Numbered from the stretch's first letter, positions 1 through 7,716 are shown. The stretch: 40,120 nt of DNA from an uncultured bacterium (GCA_938027655.1 CALJAP010000026.1:1-40120); one strand, 5' to 3'. Notes: generated from the letters alone by a model not told the origin. Translations and numbers: made by a program.

Positions 1-23
1 TATCGGAACAGTCGCTTGAGCAT
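1..23 (-). CDS. 5' end of a leftward gene (partial)
   Basis: Only the first seven codons lie in the window (M-L-K-R-L-F-R), reading off the left edge from an ATG at 23. The call rests on context. A TTGACA/GATAAT promoter lies upstream on the same strand (64-93), and an AAAGGAG ribosome binding site lies at 37-43, although its 13-nt spacing to the ATG is long. The basic, hydrophobic start would suit a membrane protein, but nothing about function can be said. Confidence 0.4.
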
Positions 24-63
24 TCGCTACAGCCCACTCCTTTCGCCCGGCGTTGTCACCGGT

Positions 64-93
64 ATTATCGCACCAATTGGGGGGCTTTGTCAA
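64..93 (-). promoter_or_regulatory. Sigma-70-type promoter of the leftward edge gene
   Basis: On the minus strand, TTGACA (88-93) and GATAAT (64-69) are separated by 18 bp. Transcription would start near 57, giving a leader of about 34 nt before the ATG at 23. Confidence 0.6.
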
Positions 94-165
94 CGGTTAC
101 CCTTGCACAAAGACACGTAAAGGGCTATAGAGTTTCGCACAAGGGAGAAACAACGGTTGATAAGA

Positions 166-186
166 TGGGGGACGAGGCTCCCCCTC
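166..186 (-). repeat. GAGCCTCG-type small hairpin repeat
   Basis: The minus strand reads GGGGGAGCCTCGTCCCCC, a hairpin with GGGGGA/TCCCCC arms. The core GAGCCTCG(C/T)CC recurs on the plus strand near 7803 (GGAGCCTCGCCCTCCCC) and near 30462 (CAGCCTCGCCCTC). It is probably a dispersed intergenic element. It lies in the gene-free stretch 24-356, which otherwise holds the edge promoter and the 221-318 element. Confidence 0.4.
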
Positions 187-220
187 CGAACCGACTTGGC
201 GTATTACCCCCCGCCTTTTC

Positions 221-318
221 ACGGCTAAAGCCGTTCCCTCTCCGACGAAGCCAGCCTTCGCTGGCTCTGGAACCCCGCGAAAGCAGGGTTTAGTTTGTCT
301 GGGAACGGCTTTAGCCGT
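221..318. repeat. Compound inverted-repeat element
   Basis: Perfect 18-bp inverted arms, ACGGCTAAAGCCGTTCCC (221-238) and GGGAACGGCTTTAGCCGT (301-318), enclose two further hairpins: AGCCAGC/GCTGGCT around CTTC, and an AACCC...GGGTT stem. Each outer arm also contains its own small palindrome (ACGGCTAAAGCCGT). The whole could fold into a cloverleaf and resembles REP/MITE-like intergenic elements. It lies downstream of pseudopilin 1 and could end its transcript, although no T-run follows. Confidence 0.65.
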
Positions 319-356
319 CGCTGCACAAGAGACCTGCCTCCCGTACAGGAGTAAGG

Positions 357-1136
357 TTACTTCCACAGCTCCCAGTGTTGCGGAGCGTCTTCAGGCATTA
401 GCGCCAGTGTGGAACATCCCATGCCGCCCGACGATTCGCACACGGACTCGCTCACGGGATAGAGCGCTTCGAAGGGGGTTGCCTTCGCGTGCCCGTCGGC
501 ATAGATAACGGTGGATTTCTTTGTGTGCCGGGCGTGAGGTCGCTGGTGCCAGGGCTGTCCACTCCCTGTTAGCCCCCAGGCGGCGAAGCTGAAAGGCGGC
601 GTGATATGGTTCATATAGGCTCCCCAGGTATTATGGAGGGGCAAACTGTTGGGACCATCGGGTACGGCATCTGCTACCATGATATGCGTGGCAGGCGCTT
701 CCATACGCGCCATCGCGCCAAATACTCCACTGGCGCCGGGCACAGGAAACGCCATTCCGTATCCCACTCGCCCTTCCAGCCACAGCCGCTTGCCCGCCGT
801 CACGCTGGTATCCAGCTTTTTCGCTTCGGGACATTGTGAATAGAGGTTGTTCTTCGAGTACGGCTGGACAAGATACAGATAGCCGGCAGATACCAGCGAG
901 GTTCCGCATACATCAGGCCACGGACACGGGATAACCACCTGATACGGGGGGTACGTCTCTTCGTAGTCCTGCGCGTACATCATAATCGCCAGTCCGATCT
1001 GCTTGCTGTGGCTGGTGCATGCCGCTTGTCGCGCTTTGGATCGCGCTTGTGCAAAGACGGGGAACAGAATCGCTGCCAGTATCGCGATTATCGCAATAAC
1101 CACTAGCAGCTCAATCAAGGTGAATCCTTTTCGCAT
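357..1136 (-). CDS. Type II secretion/type IV pilin-like pseudopilin 1 (DUF1559-like, HX9DG)
   Basis: This 259-aa protein has a class III prepilin signal: a short basic start (MRKG), then the FTLIELL cleavage region and a hydrophobic helix ending in [10 protein letters not shown] prepilin peptidase would cut after the Gly and methylate the Phe. The remainder is an exported globular domain. It has the early [21 protein letters not shown] helix, several cysteines and the HX9DG block (H, nine residues, then ADGHAK) near residue 210. Such proteins are abundant in Armatimonadota and Planctomycetes, and their exact role is unknown. An AGGAGGG site 6 nt upstream supports the start. It has its own promoter and a palindrome over the transcription start. 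It is not a classical major pilin, because the tail is large and repetitive families of this type are usually multi-copy. Confidence 0.9.
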   Translation of the reverse strand: MRKGFTLIELLVVIAIIAILAAILFPVFAQARSKARQAACTSHSKQIGLAIMMYAQDYEETYPPYQVVIPCPWPDVCGTSLVSAGYLYLVQPYSKNNLYSQCPEAKKLDTSVTAGKRLWLEGRVGYGMAFPVPGASGVFGAMARMEAPATHIMVADAVPDGPNSLPLHNTWGAYMNHITPPFSFAAWGLTGSGQPWHQRPHARHTKKSTVIYADGHAKATPFEALYPVSESVCESSGGMGCSTLALMPEDAPQHWELWK

Positions 1137-1172
1137 CGAGAACCCTCCTAAAACGTTGTTTCGTGCATTCTA

Positions 1173-1188
1173 TAACGGTGCACGGTTA
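1173..1188. promoter_or_regulatory. Possible operator of pseudopilin 1
   Basis: TAACGGTGCACGGTTA is a 16-bp near-palindrome (TAAC/GTTA arms, GTGCAC centre, one mismatched pair). It lies just downstream of the -10 box, over the expected transcription start. Its sequence differs from the operator shared by the other two pseudopilins, so it may bind another regulator. A wider CGTGCA/TGCACG inverted repeat overlaps it (1162-1184). Confidence 0.4.
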
Positions 1189-1193
1189 GTTAC

Positions 1194-1222
1194 AGTATAC
1201 ATAATATAGGCACGCAAGTCAA
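1194..1222 (-). promoter_or_regulatory. Promoter of pseudopilin 1
   Basis: Minus strand: TTGACT (1217-1222), a 17-bp spacer and TATACT (1194-1199). The start site would be near 1187, about 50 nt before the ATG. Confidence 0.75.
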
Positions 1223-1257
1223 GAGGAAAATGTACGTTGCCTTGATAGCGACGCCTC

Positions 1258-3003
1258 TTATTCCACAAGCAGCAAATCCGCCGCCGACTTGAACTGCTCT
1301 TCGTAAAGGGTACGGTATACACCCGGTTTGCTAACCAGCTCGTCATGCGTGCCGACGTCTACCACCTCTCCTTTATCCAGCACCACAATCTTGTCGGCGT
1401 TCACCACAGTAGAGAGGCGATGCGCGATAATGATGCTGGTGCGTCCCTGCATCACGTGCTCCAACGCCTCCTGCACATTCGCCTCCGTCTGGCTATCCAG
1501 CGCACTGGTCGCATCGTCCAGTATCAGTATCTTGGGGTCGGTCAAGATGGCGCGAGCGATAGACAGGCGCTGTTTCTGCCCCACCGAAAGCTTGATGCCG
1601 TCCTCGCCGATTTTCGTATCGTAAGCATCGGGCAGAGTCAGGATGAAATCGTGCAGGTCTGCCTGCTTGGCGGCGCGCACAATCTCCTCTTCGGTGGCAT
1701 CGTGTCTGCCGTAGGCGATGTTCTCCCTGATGGTTACCGAAAAAAGCAACGACTCCTGCATTACCATCCCCACATTGCGTCGGATGGAGTCCAATTTAAT
1801 ATCGCGTACATCCACGCCGTCTATCAGCACCTGTCCGTCGGTCACATCATAAAAGCGGGCGATTAGGTTCACCAGCGTGCTCTTCCCTGCCCCGCTTGGT
1901 CCTACCAGCGCGACCACTTCGCCTGGGCGGATATGCAGGTTGACATTTTTCAACACCAGTTGTTCTGGGCGATAGCCAAAGCTGACGTTCCGAAACTCTA
2001 TCTCCCCACGCATACTGGGAAGCGGACGGGCGTTGGGCGAATCCTCGATGTCAGGACGGGTGTCGAGCGTTTCAAACACGCGGTCAATCGCCGCCCCTGC
2101 CCATTGCAGGGTGATGTTGAAATCCACCACGCGCACGGCGGGGTCGTATAGGTAGCCCATGTAGAAAGTAAATGCCAGCAGTTCGCCCGCCTGCAGCTGT
2201 CTGCCCAGCACCAGCACGCTACCGTAGTACCAGACCGCCGCCGTGCCGACTGCGCGCACCACACCTGCGCACAGACCCAGCTGTTGGTTCAAGCGCACCT
2301 GCTTCATGCCCAGCGCGAAGTTCTCCTTCACCGTCTGCATAAACCGGTCGGTCTCGTAGTCTTCGCGCACAAAGGCTTTCACCACACTGATGCCCGCTAT
2401 TTTTTCCTGTAGAGTGCCCAGCATGGCGTCCCACTTCTCGCGCAGCTGTACACTCAGTTCGCGGATATACTTTAGGTAGAGCTTGTAGACCACCACGTAC
2501 AGAGGCACGAGCGCCAGCGTCAACAGCGCCAGCCGCCATTCCTTCCAGAAGATGACGCCGGTCACTGCCACCAACGTCACGATATCGGTAATCAGCGTGA
2601 CGAACCCGCCGGTAATCATGTACTGGATGACGTCGATGTCGCCGGTCAATCGCGCCATAATTTTGCCTGTCTGACGCTGGTCGTAGTAGCTGAGCGAGAG
2701 TCGGTTGAGGTGGCGATAGCTCTGAAACCGCAGGTCGAACACCACCCGCTGCCCGAGCCATGTGATGAGGTAGTTCAGCGTGAACGAAACCACGCCGCGT
2801 AGGGCATACAACCCGATAACGCCCCAGAACACCCAGTTGAGCGCGTGCCACTTCCTCTGGGGAAACACGTCGTCAATGACGTACTGGAACAACAGGGGCA
2901 TAGGCACCGCACTGACGGTAATGAGCGCCATCAGCAGCACGGCGGCAATCACCCGCCAGCCGTACGGCTTCAGGTAGCCCAGCAATCGCCGGAAGTTATT
3001 CAT
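1258..3003 (-). CDS. ABC exporter, fused permease and ATPase (MsbA/LmrA-like)
   Basis: This 581-aa half-transporter has an N-terminal six-helix exporter domain (about residues 15-310) and a C-terminal nucleotide-binding domain. Visible motifs are Walker A GPSGAGKST, Q-loop MQES, signature LSVGQKQR, Walker B ILILDD, D-loop SALD and switch histidine IIAHRLS. Two deviations stand out. The signature has V where G is usual, and the residue after Walker B is Asp (LDDATSALD) instead of the catalytic Glu (LDEATSALD). Degenerate sites of that kind are typical of one half of heterodimeric exporters, but no partner gene is adjacent. It is the last gene of a three-gene leftward unit and overlaps the upstream gene by 4 bp (ATGA). 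The substrate cannot be inferred; lipids or drugs are usual for the family. Confidence 0.92.
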   Translation of the reverse strand: MNNFRRLLGYLKPYGWRVIAAVLLMALITVSAVPMPLLFQYVIDDVFPQRKWHALNWVFWGVIGLYALRGVVSFTLNYLITWLGQRVVFDLRFQSYRHLNRLSLSYYDQRQTGKIMARLTGDIDVIQYMITGGFVTLITDIVTLVAVTGVIFWKEWRLALLTLALVPLYVVVYKLYLKYIRELSVQLREKWDAMLGTLQEKIAGISVVKAFVREDYETDRFMQTVKENFALGMKQVRLNQQLGLCAGVVRAVGTAAVWYYGSVLVLGRQLQAGELLAFTFYMGYLYDPAVRVVDFNITLQWAGAAIDRVFETLDTRPDIEDSPNARPLPSMRGEIEFRNVSFGYRPEQLVLKNVNLHIRPGEVVALVGPSGAGKSTLVNLIARFYDVTDGQVLIDGVDVRDIKLDSIRRNVGMVMQESLLFSVTIRENIAYGRHDATEEEIVRAAKQADLHDFILTLPDAYDTKIGEDGIKLSVGQKQRLSIARAILTDPKILILDDATSALDSQTEANVQEALEHVMQGRTSIIIAHRLSTVVNADKIVVLDKGEVVDVGTHDELVSKPGVYRTLYEEQFKSAADLLLVE

Positions 3004-3728
3004 CGCGTGCTTGCTCCCCTTCCCTGCACGATGCGGAAACGGGTAGGTGGAGGCGGCTTAGAAATCTGGCTATTGTCCCATCGTTGACCAATAACGATGC
3101 TCAGCCATGCTTCTTCACCGTAGCCCACCTGGAACCGATATTCTACTCGCTGCACGAGGGTGGTTTGCACATCGACCACGCAGGTAATCGTCCCCTGCCC
3201 TTTCATCCCCGCGTACGTCACAGGCTCCGTCCACACCAGTAACTTGAGGTTCGGTTTGTCGGCTGGCTGTTCCTTCGCGCCCAGCAGCTTCTGGCGCAAC
3301 CAGGGTGAACCGATTGCCAGCAGACGCAGCACGTCGGGGTCGTCATGTTCTTCCAGCCCCAGAAGGTGGCAGTAACGCGCCTCAGCCATCTGCTCCAGCG
3401 AGCGCGGTGCCGTTACCCGTGAGGGCGGTGCTCCCTGACGCTGGGTTTGCCAGAGCTTGCCGTCGCAAACACTGCGGAACCAGCCGAAGGCAGACTTCTC
3501 CTCAAGATACAGCCGGTTCGGGCGTTGCACCGCCAGCTCGGTACGTATCTCCTGCCCCGCAAGCCTCTTCACTTCCTGTTCCATCCGCTTCCAGCGCGCG
3601 GGGTCCGTGTTCTCGTACACGCTCGGTTTCGCCTCCAGTGACAGGTGCTCAAAGCGCGACACCGCTCGAATCTGCAGGCTGGGCACGTTTGTGTATCGCT
3701 TCCACACGCGCCTTGCAAGCTCACCCAT
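3000..3728 (-). CDS. LolA/DUF2092-like protein, no signal peptide
   Basis: This 242-aa protein is of uncertain function. The overall pattern recalls the LolA/LolB-fold family (DUF2092, outer-membrane lipoprotein-sorting-like). It has an amphipathic start (VWKRYTNVPSLQIRAVSRFE), a central lipid-pocket-like beta region with YLEEKSAFGWFRSVCDGKLW, and a late strand pattern around TTLVQRVEYRFQVGYGEE. Family members are normally secreted, but this one starts at MGELARRVWKRY with no signal peptide. The ATG lies 1 bp past the hisI stop, so there is no room for one without overlapping hisI. Overlap with the ABC exporter gene suggests translational coupling and possibly joint work on an envelope substrate. 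Assignment to the fold is by pattern only. Confidence 0.6.
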   Translation of the reverse strand: MGELARRVWKRYTNVPSLQIRAVSRFEHLSLEAKPSVYENTDPARWKRMEQEVKRLAGQEIRTELAVQRPNRLYLEEKSAFGWFRSVCDGKLWQTQRQGAPPSRVTAPRSLEQMAEARYCHLLGLEEHDDPDVLRLLAIGSPWLRQKLLGAKEQPADKPNLKLLVWTEPVTYAGMKGQGTITCVVDVQTTLVQRVEYRFQVGYGEEAWLSIVIGQRWDNSQISKPPPPTRFRIVQGRGASTR

Positions 3729-3729
3729 C

Positions 3730-4116
3730 TTAACGCGAGTAGACCTCTTCGGGATTAACCAGACGCTCCATAATCACTTTGAGTTCGCCCTGCTCCGTAT
3801 CTACCTGCCGGAAGAAGCAGCTGCGATAGCCCTCGTGACACGCCGCCCCTGCTTGCTTGACTTTCAGCAGCACCACATCCGCGTCACAGTCTATGTAAAC
3901 CGCCTGCACCTCTTGAAAATGCCCGGACGTTTCGCCCTTTACCCAGAACTTCTGGCGCGAGCGGCTCCAGTAGGTGGCTTTGCCCGTCTCAATGGTTCGC
4001 TGAAGTGCCTCGCGGTTCATCCACGCCATCATCAGCACATCGCCGTTCTCCGCGTCCTGCACGATGGCGGGAATCAGCCCCTGTTCGTTGAACTTGAGTT
4101 GTGCGATAAAATCCAT
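3730..4116 (-). CDS. hisI: Phosphoribosyl-AMP cyclohydrolase
   Basis: HisI opens the purine ring of phosphoribosyl-AMP in histidine biosynthesis (third step, cytoplasm). The 128-aa product matches the single-domain form without the HisE part. Hallmarks are [10 protein letters not shown] near the start, [18 protein letters not shown], the metal-binding DCDADVVLL aspartates, and the zinc cysteines in [13 protein letters not shown] start at the ATG at 4116, preceded by GAGAGGGAACGT. An in-frame ATG at 4149 would add 11 polar residues and has no good binding site. It is the first clear gene of the leftward unit with the LolA-like and ABC genes. No other his genes are in the window. Confidence 0.95.
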   Translation of the reverse strand: MDFIAQLKFNEQGLIPAIVQDAENGDVLMMAWMNREALQRTIETGKATYWSRSRQKFWVKGETSGHFQEVQAVYIDCDADVVLLKVKQAGAACHEGYRSCFFRQVDTEQGELKVIMERLVNPEEVYSR

Positions 4117-4152
4117 ACGTTCCCTCTCACCGTTCTCCTGCTGATACATAAA

Positions 4153-4308
4153 TTATACCTGTACATGCCGGAGGATTTCCCCCTGCATGACGAACAGCTT
4201 CTGCTCGATGGGTGTGGGGGCATCGTGCAAGGCAAGCAGGTTGGGGAAGGGGTGGGCGTAACCTTCCGGCTTTTTCAGGATGCCGTCCTGATACAGTCCC
4301 GCCACCAC
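4153..4308 (-). CDS. Possible small ORF or gene remnant upstream of hisI
   Basis: A 51-codon frame from GTG (4308) to TAA (4153-4155) ends 36 nt before hisI. It reads V-V-A-G-L-Y-Q-D-G-I-L-K-K-P-E-G and continues with codon choice like the neighbouring genes, so it looks coding. The open frame extends four to seven codons further upstream without a start (E-Y-L-Y-T-V-R), which suggests a truncated gene. No ribosome binding site is visible. The V-x-A-x-Y-x-x-G-x-L-x-x-P opening recalls AF2212/DUF104-type antitoxins, but this is only a loose resemblance. The hisI promoter should lie in or above this stretch and I could not identify it. Confidence 0.35.
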   Translation of the reverse strand: MVAGLYQDGILKKPEGYAHPFPNLLALHDAPTPIEQKLFVMQGEILRHVQV

Positions 4309-4400
4309 GCGAACGGTATAAAGATATTCTTAATGAGAATGGGTATCTCCTCCTATTCTCCTTGCAGGATATTCGCTTCACAGCACAAAACACCTGTGTT

Positions 4401-5162
4401 ATGAGCGAACTCGGGTTGATTGTGTACTGCGGAACCGTGCCCTCCACACAGGACCTGGCGCGGGAGATATTGCAAAGTCCACCTGTGCAGATACGCGCAG
4501 TCGTGGCTGAGCACCAGACGGCGGGGCGTGGGCGACGGGGTAACCGCTGGTATGACGCACTGGGCGAGAGCCTGCTCATGACCCTGTTGCTGCGCCTTGA
4601 GGCACACGAAGTTGTCCGGGCGGGGCAGCTGGCGTTCGTGCTCGCTCTGGCGGTGGCGGATGCCCTGCGCGAGCTGGCGGAACTGGACGTGCAGTTCAAG
4701 TGGAGCAACGACATTCTGGTCAACGGGCGCAAACTGGCGGGTATTCTGATTGAGACCGCTTATGACGCTCTCGGTCATTGCTGGGTGCTGGCAGGAGTGG
4801 GAGTCAACCTGTTACAGCGCGACTTCCCCGAAGAGATACGCGGCAAGGCAACCTCCGTACTGTTGGAAACAGGGACGGCGCTGTCGGTGGAGCCGCTGGC
4901 GCAAAACCTGCTGCGTCATACCGGTCGGTGGGTAGAGGTGTGGCGAAGAGATGGTCTGCCCTCGGTGCTGTGCGAATGGCGTCGTCGTGACGTTACCGCC
5001 GGACACCTGTATCGTCTTCCGTCGGGTGCTGTCGGTGTGGCACAGGGCGTTTCCGACACAGGCGACCTGCTGGTAGGGGTGGGCTCACAGCAGGTTACGG
5101 TCAGCTCTGCCGAGCCTGTGCATGGGTGTGGTAGTGCGGCTGATCCTTCCTCTGCTCTGTAG
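4401..5162 (+). CDS. birA: Biotin--[acetyl-CoA-carboxylase] ligase
   Basis: This cytoplasmic enzyme activates biotin with ATP and attaches it to the lysine of biotin carboxyl carrier protein. The 253-aa product is the short (group I) form with no N-terminal DNA-binding domain, so it should not act as a repressor. Motifs: substrate loop PSTQDLARE near residue 16, biotin/AMP loop GRGRRGNRW, catalytic lysine in KWSNDILVNGRKLAGILIE, and GVGVNL. A C-terminal SH3-like domain follows (YRLPSGAVGVAQGV...GDLLVGV). The ATG at 4401 sits only 10 residues before the conserved core and has no clear ribosome binding site; upstream codons do not look coding. It is followed by two sugar-metabolism genes after a 94-bp gap. 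Confidence 0.9.
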   Translation: MSELGLIVYCGTVPSTQDLAREILQSPPVQIRAVVAEHQTAGRGRRGNRWYDALGESLLMTLLLRLEAHEVVRAGQLAFVLALAVADALRELAELDVQFKWSNDILVNGRKLAGILIETAYDALGHCWVLAGVGVNLLQRDFPEEIRGKATSVLLETGTALSVEPLAQNLLRHTGRWVEVWRRDGLPSVLCEWRRRDVTAGHLYRLPSGAVGVAQGVSDTGDLLVGVGSQQVTVSSAEPVHGCGSAADPSSAL

Positions 5163-5256
5163 GATACTCCGCGAGTGGCGTCGAAATGTATCTCCCCCAG
5201 TGGCGACAGAATGCTCAAGGGGGGGAAGCCAAACCTTTCGTGGACAGGAGGTTACG

Positions 5257-6375
5257 ATGCAAGTTGGGTTCTACGGTCATGTCCGCCAGTATCACAACTT
5301 GAAGGCGGAGATTGATAAAGCCATCATGGACGTGCTGGAAACGGGTTCCTACATCACGGGTCCCACCCTGGAACGTTTCGAGCACGAGCTCGCTCAGTTC
5401 TTCGGCATGAAGTACGCCGTCGGCGTCAATTCGGGTACCGATGCGATATGGCTGGCGTTGATGGCGCTGGGCATCGGTCCGGGCGATGAGGTCATCACCG
5501 TCACCAACACCTTCTTCGCTACCGCCGAAGCCATCTGGATTGCGGGCGCGAAGGCAGTGTTCGTGGACACCGAGCCAAAAACCAACAACATCGACGTTAC
5601 CAAAATCGAAGCCGCTATTAGCCCGCGCACCAAAGCCATCATCCCGGTGCATCTGTACGGGCAGTGCGCGGAGATGGATAAAATCGCCCACATCGCCCGC
5701 AAACACAACCTGCTGGTTATCGAGGACTGCGCTCAAGCCATCGACGCGCACGGCGACACCTTCAAAGTGGGCGAGCTCTCCGATGCGGTAGCGATTAGCT
5801 TCATCGCCCACAAAAACCTGGGCACGCCGGGCGATGCGGGTGCGGTGGTTACCAACCGCGAAGATGTGGCGATGGGCGTGAAGCGACTGCGCAATCACGG
5901 CTCGCTCAAGCGGTCGGTGCATAGCTTCGGCTTCAACAGCCGTCTGGATGACCTGCACGCGGGTATCCTCAGCGTGAAACTGAAGTACATTCACGAGTGG
6001 AACAACCGTCGTCAGCAAATCGCGAAGATGTACACCAGCGCGCTGAAAGATACGTCGCTCAAACTGCCCTACGAGCTGCCCGGCTATCGACATGTATACC
6101 ACCTGTACGTGGTGGAGACGACCAACGGCAAGCGCGATGACCTGCTCAACTTTCTGAACAAGAACGGTATCGACGCCAAGTGCCACTACCCCATCGCCAT
6201 CCACCAGCAGGAAGGCTTCCCGTGGGGCAAAGAGGCGCAAATCGTGGGCGGAGTGCCAAATAGCGAGTGGAACGCGGCGAACTGTGTCTCTCTGCCGATG
6301 TTCCCCGAGCTGTACCAGGAAGAGATCGACTACACCATCGAGAAGGTACTCGAGTGGTGTAAGGCAAACCCGTAG
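5257..6375 (+). CDS. DegT/DnrJ/EryC1/StrS-family sugar aminotransferase
   Basis: This 372-aa PLP enzyme belongs to the family that aminates keto-sugar nucleotides. It has the N-terminal ITGPTLERFE and GVNSGTDAI (phosphate-binding) segments, DEVITVTNTFFATAEAI, the VHLYGQCAEMD and VIEDCAQAIDA segments (the Asp pairs with the PLP ring nitrogen), and the Schiff-base lysine in SFIAHKNLGTPGDAGAV. SRLDDLHAGIL and CHYPIAIHQQ complete the family pattern. The start is fixed by ACAGGAGG 7 nt before the ATG; the open frame upstream is not coding. It is 9 bp from a Gfo/Idh/MocA oxidoreductase. The pair resembles WbpB/WbpE or WlbA/WlbC, in which the oxidoreductase makes a 3-keto sugar that the aminotransferase aminates. 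The actual sugar is unknown. Confidence 0.93.
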   Translation: MQVGFYGHVRQYHNLKAEIDKAIMDVLETGSYITGPTLERFEHELAQFFGMKYAVGVNSGTDAIWLALMALGIGPGDEVITVTNTFFATAEAIWIAGAKAVFVDTEPKTNNIDVTKIEAAISPRTKAIIPVHLYGQCAEMDKIAHIARKHNLLVIEDCAQAIDAHGDTFKVGELSDAVAISFIAHKNLGTPGDAGAVVTNREDVAMGVKRLRNHGSLKRSVHSFGFNSRLDDLHAGILSVKLKYIHEWNNRRQQIAKMYTSALKDTSLKLPYELPGYRHVYHLYVVETTNGKRDDLLNFLNKNGIDAKCHYPIAIHQQEGFPWGKEAQIVGGVPNSEWNAANCVSLPMFPELYQEEIDYTIEKVLEWCKANP

Positions 6376-6384
6376 GTGATTGCC

Positions 6385-7458
6385 ATGAGCCAACCGGTAT
6401 ACAAAGTGGTTGTGGTGGGCATGGGCAAGCGCGGGATGCACCATGCCACCACCTTCCATGCCAACCCGCGTTTTGAGGTGGTGGGCATCTGTGACATCGA
6501 CACCGCTAGGCTGCAGTCTGCCGCCGCCCAACTGGGCAACCCAGTGACCAGCACCGATGCGGCAGAACTACTGGCAAAGACGAAGCCCGACCTGTTCTGC
6601 CTCACCACCATGCCCAATATCCGTTATTCCATGATAAAGCTGGCGGTAGAGGCTGGCGTCAAACTGGTCGCCTACGAGAAGCCAATGGCGCTAAGCCTGC
6701 GTGAGGCGCGCCAGATTATGGAGCTGGTGCGGCAGGCGGGCGTCAAAACGGTGGTGAGCCACCAGCACCGCTACGGCGCGCACTATCAGAAGGTGAAGGA
6801 GATTATCGCCAGCGGCGCCATCGGGCGGGTGCACACTGTCTACGGGCACGCTACCGGCTGGATGTTGCACATGATGACGCACCTCATCGACTACATGCGT
6901 TGGTACAACGACAATGCCGAGGCGGAGTGGGTAATGGCTCAGGCAAGCGGGCGCGGCAAACTCACCGACAACCATCCCTCGCCCGACTACATCGCGGGCG
7001 TCATCCATTTTGCCAACGGTGTGCGCGGCATCGTGGAGTGCGGTGCGGGTGCACCCGACGTGCCGGAGGTGGACTACTGGTGGCGCAAGGCGCGAATCGG
7101 CGCGCAGGGTACGGAGGGTTTCGCCGAGGTGCTGACGGGTGGCGGCTGGCGTGCTGTGACGAAAAACGGCTCCATGCAGGGCCCCGGCACGATGGACTAC
7201 AACCTTGATATGCCCCCCTACATCGAGGACATGGCACGCTGGCTGGATGACGACAGCGCGGTGCATCCGTGCAACGGTGAGGATGCCTACAAGGGCTTCG
7301 AAATCATGATGGCGATGGTGCGTTCGGTGGTGGAGCGCGGGCAGGTTGCCCTTCCCCTCCCCGACGGGCCACCCGAGATAGAGGAGCTTGCTAAGGTGCT
7401 GCCGGATAAGCCGGTTCTCCTCTCCATGCCGGAGAATCGGAAGGAATATCCCGCGTAA
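6385..7458 (+). CDS. Gfo/Idh/MocA-family NAD(P)-dependent oxidoreductase
   Basis: This 357-aa dehydrogenase of sugars or inositols has an N-terminal Rossmann fold with VVVGMGKRGMHHA (GxGxxG) and acidic VVGICDID (NAD preference). The family EKP motif (AYEKPMALSLREARQ) is near residue 95. The catalytic half includes SHQHRYGAHYQKVKE and MMTHLIDYMRW (Lys/Asp/His set). I prefer the ATG at 6385, preceded by AGGTGA. A GTG at 6376 directly abuts the aminotransferase stop and would add three residues. Co-transcription with the aminotransferase suggests oxidation of a sugar that is then aminated, but the reverse use or a catabolic role is possible. A hairpin terminator follows. Confidence 0.92.
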   Translation: MSQPVYKVVVVGMGKRGMHHATTFHANPRFEVVGICDIDTARLQSAAAQLGNPVTSTDAAELLAKTKPDLFCLTTMPNIRYSMIKLAVEAGVKLVAYEKPMALSLREARQIMELVRQAGVKTVVSHQHRYGAHYQKVKEIIASGAIGRVHTVYGHATGWMLHMMTHLIDYMRWYNDNAEAEWVMAQASGRGKLTDNHPSPDYIAGVIHFANGVRGIVECGAGAPDVPEVDYWWRKARIGAQGTEGFAEVLTGGGWRAVTKNGSMQGPGTMDYNLDMPPYIEDMARWLDDDSAVHPCNGEDAYKGFEIMMAMVRSVVERGQVALPLPDGPPEIEELAKVLPDKPVLLSMPENRKEYPA

Positions 7459-7463
7459 CGGGT

Positions 7464-7502
7464 AGGGGGCAGGCACACTGCCCCCTGTGAACTTACTTTT
7501 TG
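7464..7502 (+). terminator. Likely rho-independent terminator after the oxidoreductase
   Basis: A perfect 9-bp stem, AGGGGGCAG (7464-7472) and CTGCCCCCT (7478-7486), has a 5-nt loop. A TTTTTG tract comes about 10 nt later. The tract is further from the stem than usual. Confidence 0.6.
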
Positions 7503-7619
7503 TTCGATAAGCTGGAGCCGGTGGGTGGACCGATAGTCTGTTAAACGTCGATGCCAATATTTCCCCTGGGGAGAACGAACCTCCTGGTGAGCCGATGCAA
7601 ACACACCCATCTTGCCTTT

Positions 7620-7708
7620 CCGCACGCGGGGAGGAGAGACGCCCCACCCCACCTCCCCGCACGCGGGGAGGAGAGACGCCCCACCCTACCTCCCCGCACG
7701 CGGGGAGG
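7620..7708. repeat. 37-bp tandem GC-rich hairpin repeat
   Basis: Two full units (7620-7656, 7657-7693) differ at one base, and a third is partial. Each unit opens with CCGCACGCGGGG, which forms a CCCCGC-ACGC-GGGG type hairpin with the preceding unit's CC, followed by GAGACGCCCCACC. Units abut with no spacers, so this is not CRISPR. It sits in the gene-free stretch 7459-7907, which also has a terminator, a related 40-bp repeat pair and a promoter. Confidence 0.75.
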
Positions 7709-7716
7709 TGCGATTG

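Noticed and set aside
1-120. Plus-strand frame ending in TAA at 118-120 (tail of a rightward gene)
   Set aside because: A good minus-strand promoter and start codon occupy the same bases, and the plus frame shows no recognisable motif.
3457-4404. Rightward frame across hisI and the gap before birA
   Set aside because: It is antisense to well-supported hisI and the LolA-like gene, with no coding motifs.
5215-6531. Long antisense frame opposite the aminotransferase and oxidoreductase
   Set aside because: It mirrors the codon bias of clear genes on the other strand and has no family features or ribosome binding site.
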